A stretch of 64,000 nt of DNA from Polyangia bacterium (GTDB lineage: Bacteria; Myxococcota_A; Polyangia; Nannocystales; Nannocystaceae), in assembly GCA_030424595.1 (NCBI GenBank), contig JAUHWG010000032.1, positions 46,857 through 110,856 on the forward strand, written 5' to 3'. How positions within the stretch are numbered: position 1 is the first letter of the stretch; each line of letters opens with the position of its first letter. The notes under the pieces are model-generated. The model saw only the letters and a list, made by a program, of their open reading frames with translations, made no database searches and was not told the DNA's origin. Position numbers and translations under genes: made by a program. This document shows positions 20,311-27,999 of this stretch, one piece after another.

Positions 20311-20401
20311 GGGGGGGCACCACTCTCTCAGACAGGTCGGAGCGTGCGTCGACCCCTGAAGGGGTCGATGCACGTCCTAGACTCGTTCGCGGTGCCCCCC
20401 C
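20311..20401 (+). repeat. Covarying structured repeat, copy 1
   Basis: The outer stem is 11 bp perfect (20311-20321, seven G then cacc, with 20391-20401, ggtg then seven C). The inner hairpin is 14 bp with one G-T wobble (cgtgcgtcgacccc, loop tgaa, ggggtcgatgcacg). Between them lies an asymmetric internal loop with the near-invariant sides ctctcagacaggtcggag and tcctagactcgttcg. Other copies are at 20905-20988 (minus), 23523-23623 and 63916-64000. A 59-bp minisatellite follows. Confidence 0.85.
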
Positions 20402-20433
20402 TCGCCCGTCCCATCGGCTCTTCCTCCTCTGGA

Positions 20434-20709
20434 GGTGAGCTTGGGTATCGGGAGCAGAGGCGCTTGGAGTGGGTTGGGCTCGCTACGGTCCAGGTGAGCT
20501 TGGGTGTCGGGGGTAGCGGTGGTTGGAGCGGGTTGGGCTCGCTACGGTCCAGGTGAGCTTGGGTGTCGGGGGTAGCGGTGGTTGGAGCGGGTTGGGCTCG
20601 CTACGGTCCAGGTGAGCTTGGGTATCGGGGGGAGCGGTGGTTGGAGCGGGTTGGGCTCGCTACGGTCCAGGTGAGCTTGGGTGTCGGGGGGAGCGGTGGT
20701 TGGAGCGGG
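20434..20709. repeat. 59-bp minisatellite, about 4.7 copies
   Basis: Contiguous units start at 20434, 20493, 20552, 20611 and 20670, each beginning ggtgagcttgggt and ending gctcgctacggtcca. The middle copies are nearly identical and the first is diverged (agcagaggcgcttggagt). There are no spacers between units, so this is not a CRISPR array. The array begins about 30 bp after structured repeat copy 1. The stretch 20710-20904 that follows has no recognisable gene. Confidence 0.95.
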
Positions 20710-20904
20710 AAGGGGGTGGTGCGTGAGGTGGGCTCGAAGGGCGTCACAGCTTGTGTGGGAGAATTGAGCGAGGCGGCGGAGAGCGTCAGCTCGCCGTCGC
20801 CCGCGTTGTGTTCTCCTGAGGAGAGCGTTCGAGGAGGGTCGCAGCCTGGGGGGCGCCGGCTCCCTACTCAAGTCGTAGGGGAGCGCGCTCTCGGTAGAGA
20901 CGAG

Positions 20905-20988
20905 GGCTCTCTGGGAACGAGTCAAGGACGTGCATCGACCCGTTAGGGGTCGACGTGCGCTTCGGCCTGTCTGAGAGGGGGGAGAGCC
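20905..20988 (-). repeat. Covarying structured repeat, copy 2 (opposite strand)
   Basis: Read on the minus strand it contains ctctcagacagg, cgtcgaccc, gggtcgatgcacgtcc and tgactcgttc, the same order as in the other copies. The outer stem is a different sequence, 7 bp (ggctctc at 20905-20911 with gagagcc at 20982-20988), yet pairs perfectly. The inner stem carries two mismatches. With copy 1 it forms an inverted pair flanking the 59-bp array. Confidence 0.75.
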
Positions 20989-21013
20989 GTCGTCTCTCTC
21001 CCCCCGCCTCAGC

Positions 21014-22345
21014 CTACGCGCCGACCGCCATGATGGCGTCGACGTCGGCTTTGCCGTCGGTGCCGATCGGCTGGATGCCGTAGCGCTCGACGAGGATGTT
21101 GAGGACGTTGGGGGTGACGAAGGCGGGGAGCTTGGGGCCGAGGCGGATGTTCTTTACGCCGAGGTGGAGGAGGGTGAGGAGGACGGCGACGGCCTTCTGC
21201 TCGAACCAGGAGATGACGAGGGTGAGGGGGAGCTCGTTGACGCCGCACTCGAAGGCGTCGGCGAGGGCGAGGGCGATGTTGATCGCGCCGTAGGCGTCGT
21301 TGCACTGGCCGAGATCGAGGAGCCGGGGGAGGCCGGCGACGGTTCCGTAGTCGTGGTCGCGGATTCGGTACTTGCCGCAGCCGAGGGTGAGGATGACCGA
21401 CTCCTCGGGGGCGCCCTGGGCGAAGTCGGTGAAGTAGTTGCGGCCCTGCTCGGCGCCGTCGCAGCCGCCGATGACGAAGAAGTGACGGATCTTGCCGGAC
21501 TTCACGGCGTCGACGACCGCGCCCGCGTGGCCGAGGACGTTGGTGTAGTGGAAGCCGGTGCTCGACCTCTTGAGCTCGGTCGGGGTCAGGTCACCGATCT
21601 TGGTCGCCATCTCGATCGCCGGCGAGAAGTCGTGATCGGCGAGGCGCTTCGAGCCGGGGATCCCGGTCTCGCGGATGGTGAAGAGGCGATCGCCGTAGGT
21701 GTTGGAGGCCCGCGGGATCAGGACGCAGTTGGTCGTCGCGATGATCGGCCCGCCGAAGGACTCAAACTCCTTGCGCTGCTTCTGCCAGGCGCCGCCGTAG
21801 TGGCCGGCTAAGTTGGGGTGGGAGCGCAGGCCCTCGTACATGTGGCCGGGCATCATCTCGCCGTGGGTGTAGACCTTGATGTCGGTGCCCTCGACCTGGG
21901 CGAGGAGCTCCTTGAGGTCCATCAGATCGTGGCCGGTGATCAGGATCCCGGGCCCCTCCTGGATCCCCTCGGTGATCTCGCAGGGGGAGGGCCTGCCGAG
22001 CTGCTCGATGTGACCGTCGTTGAGCAGCTGCATGGTCTTGAGGTTCATGCGGCCGCACTCCAAGACCATCTCCAAGAGGCGATCGACGTCGAAATTGACG
22101 TTGGTCATCGTCGCGAAGAGGGCCTCCTCGATGAAGGCCTCGACCTCGCTGTCGGTCTTGCCGAGCCGGCGGGCGTGGGCCTTGTAGGCGGCCATGCCCT
22201 TGACCCCGTAGAGGAGGATCTTCTGCAGCGACTCGACGTCCGGGTTCTTGCCGCAGATGCCGATCTCGGTACATCCGGTGTTGTGAGCGGTCTGCTCGCA
22301 CTGGTCGCAGAACATGGGGAGGTGGGTGGGTTCGGTCTGATGCAT
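21014..22345 (-). CDS. hcp: Hydroxylamine reductase / hybrid cluster protein (short, class III-like)
   Basis: Hybrid-cluster protein with hydroxylamine/NO reductase activity, used in nitrosative stress. The N-terminal cluster cysteines are C13-x2-C16-x8-C25-x5-C31. Hybrid-cluster ligands are visible in ATTNCVLIP, FVIGGCDGAEQ, LTLGCGKYRIRD and LGQCNDAYGA, plus ISWFEQKAV near the end. At 443 residues it lacks the roughly 100-residue three-helix insertion of the 550-residue enteric enzymes, as in class III proteins. ATG 22345 is the longest start; Met11 (MFCDQCEQ) is an alternative. The haem-oxygenase-fold gene is divergent, and the gap contains an A/T-rich island around an ATGCAT palindrome (22403-22420). 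Confidence 0.93.
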   Translation of the reverse strand: MHQTEPTHLPMFCDQCEQTAHNTGCTEIGICGKNPDVESLQKILLYGVKGMAAYKAHARRLGKTDSEVEAFIEEALFATMTNVNFDVDRLLEMVLECGRMNLKTMQLLNDGHIEQLGRPSPCEITEGIQEGPGILITGHDLMDLKELLAQVEGTDIKVYTHGEMMPGHMYEGLRSHPNLAGHYGGAWQKQRKEFESFGGPIIATTNCVLIPRASNTYGDRLFTIRETGIPGSKRLADHDFSPAIEMATKIGDLTPTELKRSSTGFHYTNVLGHAGAVVDAVKSGKIRHFFVIGGCDGAEQGRNYFTDFAQGAPEESVILTLGCGKYRIRDHDYGTVAGLPRLLDLGQCNDAYGAINIALALADAFECGVNELPLTLVISWFEQKAVAVLLTLLHLGVKNIRLGPKLPAFVTPNVLNILVERYGIQPIGTDGKADVDAIMAVGA

Positions 22346-22402
22346 GCCGGTCGTTCCTTGCTCCCCGAGAGGAGACCAGGTGTCGCGAAAAAACGGATCC
22401 GA

Positions 22403-22420
22403 AAAATATGCATCCCATGT
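22403..22420. promoter_or_regulatory. Possible NsrR-type or similar nitrosative-stress operator upstream of hcp
   Basis: The only A/T-rich island (22386-22425) in the 309-bp gap between hcp and the divergent gene contains aaaaatatgcatcccatg, whose minus-strand reading gatgcatattttt resembles half of the NsrR consensus (AAGATGYATTT). It is 60-75 bp upstream of the hcp ATG. This rests on one half-site only, and no NsrR gene is in the window. Confidence 0.25.
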
Positions 22421-22654
22421 TCACCTTTTGGCGGACGGGCGAAGTCGGGGCTCTCAGGGCGAGACCGGCGGCTTTCTTTGCCCGTGGAGAGGCCCAACCC
22501 CCCCGCGCGGGAGCGCGCAGCGGGGCTGTGGGGTGGGTCGGTCCGGGCTTCCCGCGGCGGGGTCAATGTTCCCCGCGATCGCCCGTGGCTGAGCGCGAAA
22601 ACGTCGGTGAACTCAACCTTGCCGGCGCTCTCCATTGGTGCTCTCGTGCAAGCC

Positions 22655-23383
22655 ATGGATACCGCCGAGTTCAAGGAAGCGTTGATCGGTCTGATGGAGG
22701 CCAAGCAGCACTGGGCCTGGCCCCTCTTCACCTCGGGACAGGTCGCCGCCGATCGTCTGCACGTCCACTTCGAGCAGGAGTACGCGACCTACGTCCGTGA
22801 CTTCGCGATCCTCCTCGGACGCGCCTACATCCAATGCCCGATCCCGGCGATCCGGGCCGAGCTGGCCGAGAACATCTACGAGGAGGAGACCGGCAAGCTC
22901 TCCCTCGGCAAGGCGCACGCCGAGCTCTTCCTCGGCTACCCCGCAGGCCTGGGTATGGACGTCGAGCGCTTCAAGGACATCAGGATGCTCCACGAGGCCG
23001 CCCGCTACCGGGCCTATGTCGACGAGGCGACGCTCGAGTGCGGCTGGGAGACGGCGATGGTCGTCGCGACGATCTTCCTCGAGGGCAATGAGTACGAGCG
23101 GGCGGTGTTGGACGCCGACGCTCCCAAGCGGCCGGAGCCCGACCTGAGCGAGCACCCGCTCGTCAAACACTACGGCCTCGACCCCTCGTCGCTCGCCCTG
23201 ACCCGCGCTCACCGGATGGTCGAGGCGGGTCATCGTCACGTCGCCTGGAGCATGGTCGACGCGATCGACTCGAGCGTCTATCCCCAGGTGCTCTCGTCGA
23301 TGGAGGAGATCCTGAGCCGCTGGCACACCTACCGCGACGCTGTCGCCCGCGCCTGTGGGCTGGTCCGGCCGGTCGCGTCGTAG
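22655..23383 (+). CDS. Haem-oxygenase-fold protein, probable diiron enzyme (CADD/PqqC/TenA-like)
   Basis: A 242-residue all-helical protein. The motif ENIYEEETGKLSLGKAHAEL (residues 72-91) gives the Glu-x(3-6)-Glu and His pattern of haem-oxygenase-like diiron oxidases. Later helices carry ATLECGWETAMVVATIFLEGN and the C-terminal HRHVAWSMVD. Substrate is unknown; members act on fatty acids, PABA precursors or PQQ intermediates. The ATG at 22655 is used; the ORF is open upstream through non-conserved sequence. Divergence from hcp and proximity to a truncated globin suggest involvement in NO or redox stress (inference). Confidence 0.72.
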   Translation: MDTAEFKEALIGLMEAKQHWAWPLFTSGQVAADRLHVHFEQEYATYVRDFAILLGRAYIQCPIPAIRAELAENIYEEETGKLSLGKAHAELFLGYPAGLGMDVERFKDIRMLHEAARYRAYVDEATLECGWETAMVVATIFLEGNEYERAVLDADAPKRPEPDLSEHPLVKHYGLDPSSLALTRAHRMVEAGHRHVAWSMVDAIDSSVYPQVLSSMEEILSRWHTYRDAVARACGLVRPVAS

Positions 23384-23522
23384 GGTTGGAGTCTCGCGAG
23401 GGGTCGTTTGCGGTGCGTCGCGGATGCGGCGTGCGGGGGGCCTCGCGTTCGGCGGGGCGCCGAGTCTGTGGGCGGGGCATCCTAGCGCGGAGGCCGTGGG
23501 GGTGGGGGCTGAGCCGGTGGCC

Positions 23523-23623
23523 GGGCGAGGGGGGCAGCACTCTCTCAGACAGGTCGGAGCGCGCGTCGACCCCCAAGGGGGTCGATGCGCGTCCTAGACT
23601 CGTTCGCGCTGCCCCCCTCGCCC
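23523..23623 (+). repeat. Covarying structured repeat, copy 3
   Basis: The outer stem is 16 bp perfect (gggcgaggggggcagc at 23523-23538 with gctgcccccctcgccc at 23608-23623). The inner hairpin is cgcgcgtcgaccccc paired with gggggtcgatgcgcg around an aa loop. Compared with copy 1, the C-G pair near the end of the outer stem has become G-C and an inner T-A pair has become C-G, while the internal-loop sides are identical. A 53-bp minisatellite starts 18 bp after it. Confidence 0.88.
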
Positions 23624-23640
23624 GTCCCAGCAGCTCTTCC

Positions 23641-23946
23641 TCCTGTGGGGAGCGGGCGTTTCGAAGGGTGAGGTGCTCGCTCGGGCTCTGGTCTCCTGTG
23701 GGGAGCGGGCGTTTCGAAGGCTGAGGTGCTCGCTCGGGCTCTGGTCTCCTGTGGGGGAGCGGGCGCTTCGAAGGGTGAGGTGCTCGCCCGGGCTCTGGTC
23801 TCCTGTGGGTAGCGGGCGCTTCGAAGGGTGAGGTGCTCGCTCGGGCTCTGGTCTCCTGTGGGGAGCGGGCGCTTCGAAGGGGGAGGTGCTCGCTCGGGCT
23901 CTGGTCTCCTGTGGGGGAGCGGGCGCTTCGAAGGGTGAGGTGCTCA
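23641..23946. repeat. 53-bp minisatellite, about 5.7 copies
   Basis: Units start at 23641, 23694, 23747, 23801, 23854 and 23907 with tcctgtgggg and contain gcgggcg(t/c)ttcgaaggg and gctcgctcgggctctggt. The third unit is 54 bp. The arrangement (structured repeat, then 18-32 bp, then array) repeats that at 20311-20709, although the two array units are unrelated. The rest of the 631-bp gap 23384-24014 holds no gene. Confidence 0.95.
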
Positions 23947-24014
23947 GCCTGGTTGATCGACGGCCGCGCTAGATCTTCGCCCGTCCCCACGGGTGAGCTT
24001 GCTAGGATGGTCGG

Positions 24015-24455
24015 ATGGCCAAGCAGCCTGGAGAGTATGGCTACGAGGACACCTCGGCGAAGGCGATGGGGGGTGATGCGGGGATTCGTCGGCTGGTGGA
24101 CTATTTCTACGAGGAGATGGACGCGCGACCGGAGGCCCGCGGGGTCCTGCACATGCATCCGGACATCCCGCTGGCGCGGGAGAAGCTGGCGGTCTTCCTC
24201 CTCGGTTGGCTCGGCGGACCGAAGGGGTACCGCGAGCGTTGGGGGCCGATCCGGATCCCTGCGGCCCACGCTCACCTCGACATCACACGGGCCGATCACG
24301 ACGCCTGGCTCGCGTGTATGGACGCGGCGGTCGATCGCATGCCCATCGCCGAGGACTTCGCGGCCTACTTCAAGGAGGCGATCCGTGTCCCGGCCTTGAA
24401 GGTCCTGACAAAGGCCGCGTGCAAGCACGCCTCGCCGGCGCAGGGCGAGCTCTAG
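24015..24455 (+). CDS. Group II truncated haemoglobin
   Basis: A 146-residue globin of the 2-on-2 type. Family marks are GGDAGIRRLVDYFYEEMDA, the LHMHP segment, the group II FLLGWLGGPKGYRERWG turn and the proximal-His region IRIPAAHAHLDITRADHDAWLACMD (given as a description of residues about 79-103). Group II globins detoxify NO or deliver O2. Start ATG 24015 follows cgggtgagcttgctaggatggtcgg. The gene lies 630 bp from the haem-oxygenase-fold gene with repeat DNA in between. Confidence 0.93.
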   Translation: MAKQPGEYGYEDTSAKAMGGDAGIRRLVDYFYEEMDARPEARGVLHMHPDIPLAREKLAVFLLGWLGGPKGYRERWGPIRIPAAHAHLDITRADHDAWLACMDAAVDRMPIAEDFAAYFKEAIRVPALKVLTKAACKHASPAQGEL

Positions 24456-24491
24456 CGGCTGCGAACGCCCGGGTCAGGACGAACAGAGCCC

Positions 24492-24600
24492 CTAGGAGCC
24501 TGTGGCGAAAGTCGACACGACCTCTCGCTGCCCCTCGCCCGCCCGCCTACAGCCCCCAAGCTCCGCCCCTCGCCGAGCACGAGGAGAGCGCTCACCCACC
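24492..24600. repeat. Half copy of the dispersed inverted-repeat element, reused elsewhere
   Basis: It begins ctaggagcctgtggcgaaagtc, matching the end of the complete element at 52458. The interior 24529-24574 reappears in reverse orientation at 43917-43950 with one or two differences (ggagctgggggctgtaggcg and its continuation). No matching right arm was found. The rest of the 230-bp gap 24456-24685 has no gene. Confidence 0.6.
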
Positions 24601-24685
24601 CGGATGCAGCCGAAGCGCGAACCCGTGTCACTGACGGTTCTACGCGGGTTGTCGAGGACGCCTCACAGCAGCGCCTATTTCAGGC

Positions 24686-25657
24686 CTAGCGCCGGACAAA
24701 GCGGGCGAGCAGCTCATCGCCGCGACGGGTGATGACGGAGTTGCCCGCGACGGCGAGGTGTTCGATCTCAAAGGCCGGGGAGAAGCGGGCGCGAAGCTCC
24801 TCCTCGGTCACCGTGAAGGGCGGCCCACCCTCGCGGCCGTGGGCGAAGAAGAGCCCAACCAGGGCCCCTCCCGGGACCAGCGCGTCGGCGACGGCGGCGA
24901 CGAAGTCGTCGCGGCGCGCCGGGTCGATCGCGCAAAAGCACGTATGTTCGATCACCAGGTCGAAGGCGGGCGGCTCGCCGCGGAGCTTAAAGACATCCGC
25001 CTCGCGGTACTCGATCGGGTGTGGGCTCGCGATCGCCTTCGCCTGCTCGATCGCCGTCGGGGCGATGTCGATCGCCGTCACCTTCGCTCCGAGGCCCGCG
25101 AGGAGCCGGGCCTCGTTGCCGCGGCCGCAGCCGACGATGAGGGTCCGGGAGCCCGCGGGGGGCGAAGCCTCAAAGTACGACGCGAGCGGCGGCGCTGGGC
25201 GGCTGAGCTCCCAGCCGGTGAAGCCGCGCCGGTAGAGCGCCTCCCAGTCCTTGCTCCCGTCCTCGGTCGTCGCATCCTCCTTCCGGTCGCCGCTCGGCGC
25301 CGGTCCTCGGCTGTCGCCGGCCATCGCCCGCAGCTCGCCGAGGATCGCCCGCGCGATCGTCTTGAGCGCGGGCACATGCGGAGCGAGGTCTTCGCCGCGG
25401 ATCGTCAGGGCGCTCGGATCGAAGGTGCTCCCCGGCGTCGGCGCTACGCGGAGCGCGTCGTCATCGCCGTTGTAGGAGAGGGCGCGGAGCTCCGCGCCGA
25501 CCCGCGCCGAGAGCTCCTCGAAGAGGGGCGCCGCGGCGCTGATCACCGCCTGTGCGTGGGCGCCGAGCAGGTCTGTGCCGCTGTCGCCGGAGGTATCACC
25601 TGTCACGACCCGGACGTGGTCGTCCGCCGCGCGCACCTTGAAGGAACGTAGCTCCAT
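24686..25657 (-). CDS. TPMT-like SAM-dependent methyltransferase with extra N-terminal domain
   Basis: A 323-residue protein. The C-terminal half (about 137-323) is a thiopurine-methyltransferase-type domain: DWEALYRRGFTGWELSRPAP, motif I LIVGCGRGNEARLLA, AIDIAPTAIEQAK, YREADVF and FDLVIEHTCFCAIDPARR. The first 130 residues do not match the family and look like a small alpha/beta domain followed by a charged linker. ATG 25657 (MELRSF) is preferred over upstream Met at 25693 and 25669 because the conserved-looking sequence begins there. Substrate is unknown; family members methylate thiols, selenium or halide-type acceptors. Confidence 0.75.
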   Translation of the reverse strand: MELRSFKVRAADDHVRVVTGDTSGDSGTDLLGAHAQAVISAAAPLFEELSARVGAELRALSYNGDDDALRVAPTPGSTFDPSALTIRGEDLAPHVPALKTIARAILGELRAMAGDSRGPAPSGDRKEDATTEDGSKDWEALYRRGFTGWELSRPAPPLASYFEASPPAGSRTLIVGCGRGNEARLLAGLGAKVTAIDIAPTAIEQAKAIASPHPIEYREADVFKLRGEPPAFDLVIEHTCFCAIDPARRDDFVAAVADALVPGGALVGLFFAHGREGGPPFTVTEEELRARFSPAFEIEHLAVAGNSVITRRGDELLARFVRR

Positions 25658-25731
25658 AGCCGTGACCATGGGCCGCAGGAGCCCTTTTCGCAAGCCTCCT
25701 GCGCCGCGCAGAGGTCAGCCCGCGGGCTGAC

Positions 25732-26685
25732 CTAGGCGGGGTCGGAGAGTTTGGAGTCCGAGGCCTCGTGCGCCTGGTGGACGACCCTCAGGATCGCCTC
25801 GGCGATCTCGGAGGGCACCTCCTCTTGCAGGAAGTGCCCGGCGTCCGTCGCCGTGACCTCCGCCTGCGGCAGCGAGCGGTGGACCCTCCGGAGGAGGCGG
25901 CCGAGGATCGGATCCCGCTCGCCCCAGACCAGAGCGGCGGGTCCCCGGTAGTCCTCGACGAATTGCTGCGAGCGCTCGAGCGCCGGGATCGACGGGTGAT
26001 AGAGGCTGTCGGGGACCATCCGCGCGAGGCCGAGGGGGGCGGCGCGATCGCGGCGCAGGCGGAGCGGGTAGCGGTAGGCCTTGGCGACGGCGCCACGGAT
26101 CGAGCGCCTGTCGCCTTGGGCGGCGGCGAGGAGGTGCTGCGGCAGCCCGAGGGTGCGGAAGGTGAGGTCGGAGACGACCGGGAGCTGGCTCAGGCGGTGG
26201 AAAGCGTTCTTGCGAAAGCCCGGGAGCGGCGGGCCGATGACGGTGTTCATCAGGACCAGGCCGGCGAGACGCTCAGGCCGGGAGGCGAGGGCGACGAGGC
26301 CGACGGGACCGCCCCAGTCCTGGCCGACGAGGACCAGCCGCTGCAGATCGAGGCCGTCGAGGAGCGCGCCGATGAGCTGCGCGTGGCGCTCGAGGGTGTG
26401 CCAGCTCGGGGAGCGCGGCTTGTCGGAGAAGCCGAGGCCGGCGAGGTCGGGGATGATGATGTGATTGCCGAGGGCGCAGAGCTCGGCGACCCGGCGGTAG
26501 AGGAAGCCCCAGGTCGGGTTTCCGTGGAGCATGACGATCGACGGCCGGGGGCCGGGCTTGCCGAGCTCCATCACGTGGAGCCGGACGCCGTCGACACGGG
26601 CGCTGAAGCGGCGGATCTGGGCCGGCAACAGCGCGCTTAGCCAGTCGGGGAGCGGCGGAGCGAGGAGGCGTTGCACGTCGCGCAC
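25732..26685 (-). CDS. Alpha/beta hydrolase, haloalkane-dehalogenase-like
   Basis: A 317-residue alpha/beta hydrolase. The oxyanion loop HGNPTW (54-59), nucleophile elbow GQDWGG with Asp123, the acid region WGERDPILG (about 262-270) and catalytic His in DAGHFLQEE (about 289) are present. Asn56 and Trp124 occupy the halide-stabilising positions of haloalkane dehalogenases, so dehalogenase or epoxide-hydrolase-like chemistry is possible. The motif HGNPTW also occurs in OleB-type beta-lactone decarboxylases, and substrate cannot be fixed. It stands between a methyltransferase and plsX with no tight coupling (135 bp to plsX). Confidence 0.8.
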   Translation of the reverse strand: MRDVQRLLAPPLPDWLSALLPAQIRRFSARVDGVRLHVMELGKPGPRPSIVMLHGNPTWGFLYRRVAELCALGNHIIIPDLAGLGFSDKPRSPSWHTLERHAQLIGALLDGLDLQRLVLVGQDWGGPVGLVALASRPERLAGLVLMNTVIGPPLPGFRKNAFHRLSQLPVVSDLTFRTLGLPQHLLAAAQGDRRSIRGAVAKAYRYPLRLRRDRAAPLGLARMVPDSLYHPSIPALERSQQFVEDYRGPAALVWGERDPILGRLLRRVHRSLPQAEVTATDAGHFLQEEVPSEIAEAILRVVHQAHEASDSKLSDPA

Positions 26686-26820
26686 TCTACCGCGCGGATC
26701 GTGCCTCTGGGGATCGGGCCCGGCGAGGAGCGGCCCGCAGCCGGACTGCCTCCACGGGAGGAGCTGCCAGGGCGCAAGGCCTCGTCGCGATCTCGCCGCC
26801 AGAGGGTCGTGGGGGCCGTC

Positions 26821-27942
26821 CTAGGCCTCTTTCGAGGCCGTGCTCGAGGTCTCCGCGGCGACCGCATTCTCGGCCCCTTGCTCGGCCTCTGCGCGACGCG
26901 CCTGGAAATCGGCGACGGCGCGCTCGATCTCCTGACAGACGCCCTCGCGCGCTGCCTTGGCCGCGACCTTGATCGCGTTCGCGATCGCCACCTCGCCGCT
27001 GCGGCCGTGGGCCTTGATCACCGGCGCGCGGAAGCCGAGCAGGGGCGCGCCGCCGTACTCGCGGTAGTCGGTGATGTCCTTGAGCCGGCGGAGCCCGCGG
27101 GAGAGGAGCATCAGGCCGACGCGCCAGACGAGCCGCTGCTTGAACGCCTGCTTGCCGAGGCTCTTGAAGACCTCGGAGACGCCCTCGCCCATCTTCAGGG
27201 CGATGTTGCCGACATACCCCTCGCAGACGATCACGTCGGCGCCGCCGGTCGGGATGTCATTGCCCTCGACGTTGCCGATGAAGTTCAGGCGCGGGTCGTC
27301 CCGCATCCAGGCGTGGGCCTGCCGGAGCGGGGCGTCGCCCTTGTTCGCCTCGCTGCCCATGTTGAGCAGGCCGACGCTCGGCCGCGCGGTCTTGGACACC
27401 GCGCGGGCGTAGGCGCTGCCCATGTAGGCGAAGAAGAGCAGGTCGTGCGAGCGGACCCGGACGGTCGCGCCGACGTCGAGGATGAGGGCGAAGGGATCGG
27501 GGCTGCTGTCGCGCTTGCGGGTGGGATAGACCGCGGCCAGGGCGGCTCGGTCGATCCCTGGGATCCGCGGCAGGATCTGGGCGGCGGCGAGGACCAGCGC
27601 CCCGGTCGAGCCGGCCGAGACGAGGGCGTCCGCCTCGCCCGCGGCGACCGCCCGCATCGCCACCAAGAGCGACGCGTCGGGCTTGGCCTCGATCGCGGCC
27701 CGCGGCTTCTCGTCCATGGTGATCGCCTCGCGGGCGTCGACGATCGTGATCTGTGCGGGCTCGTGCTTCACCCGCGCAAGCTCGGCCCCGATGACCTCGC
27801 GCTTGCCGACGAGGAGCAGCTCCAGGCTGGTGCTCCGGGAGATGCGGGCCGCGGCCCGCACAGGCTCCGTCGGCGCCTCGTCACCGCCCATCGCGTCGAC
27901 CGCGATCCGAAGCCTCCCCCTCGCCGCTTCGTCTGCGCCCAC
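26821..27942 (-). CDS. plsX: Phosphate acyltransferase PlsX
   Basis: Makes acyl-phosphate from acyl-ACP for membrane phospholipid synthesis by the PlsX/PlsY route. The 373-residue product has the N-terminal RIAVDAMGGDEAP, SAGSTGALVLAA, NMGSEANKGD, FIGNVEGNDI and VCEGYVGNIALKM motifs. It lacks the usual neighbours (rpmF upstream, fabH downstream). The C-terminal 35 residues are an Ala/Glu-rich extension. The start is followed by seven unconserved residues, consistent with ATG 27942. Confidence 0.95.
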   Translation of the reverse strand: MGADEAARGRLRIAVDAMGGDEAPTEPVRAAARISRSTSLELLLVGKREVIGAELARVKHEPAQITIVDAREAITMDEKPRAAIEAKPDASLLVAMRAVAAGEADALVSAGSTGALVLAAAQILPRIPGIDRAALAAVYPTRKRDSSPDPFALILDVGATVRVRSHDLLFFAYMGSAYARAVSKTARPSVGLLNMGSEANKGDAPLRQAHAWMRDDPRLNFIGNVEGNDIPTGGADVIVCEGYVGNIALKMGEGVSEVFKSLGKQAFKQRLVWRVGLMLLSRGLRRLKDITDYREYGGAPLLGFRAPVIKAHGRSGEVAIANAIKVAAKAAREGVCQEIERAVADFQARRAEAEQGAENAVAAETSSTASKEA

Positions 27943-27999
27943 CCCCGCAGTCTACGGGGCCGCGGGCGAGGGCACCAGGAGCCGCAGCGCCGCCTCGGC

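Noticed and set aside
20087..20359. Small plus-strand ORFs rich in Gly/Val/Trp in the permease upstream region
   Set aside because: They arise from the G/T tandem repeat and run into the structured repeat; no start signal.
20311..20401. Integron attC site or retron msr-msd
   Set aside because: There is no RYYYAAC/GTTRRRY core, no integrase, and no reverse transcriptase gene in the window.
20434..20709. CRISPR array
   Set aside because: Units are contiguous 59-mers without variable spacers, and no cas gene is present. The same holds for 23641-23946.
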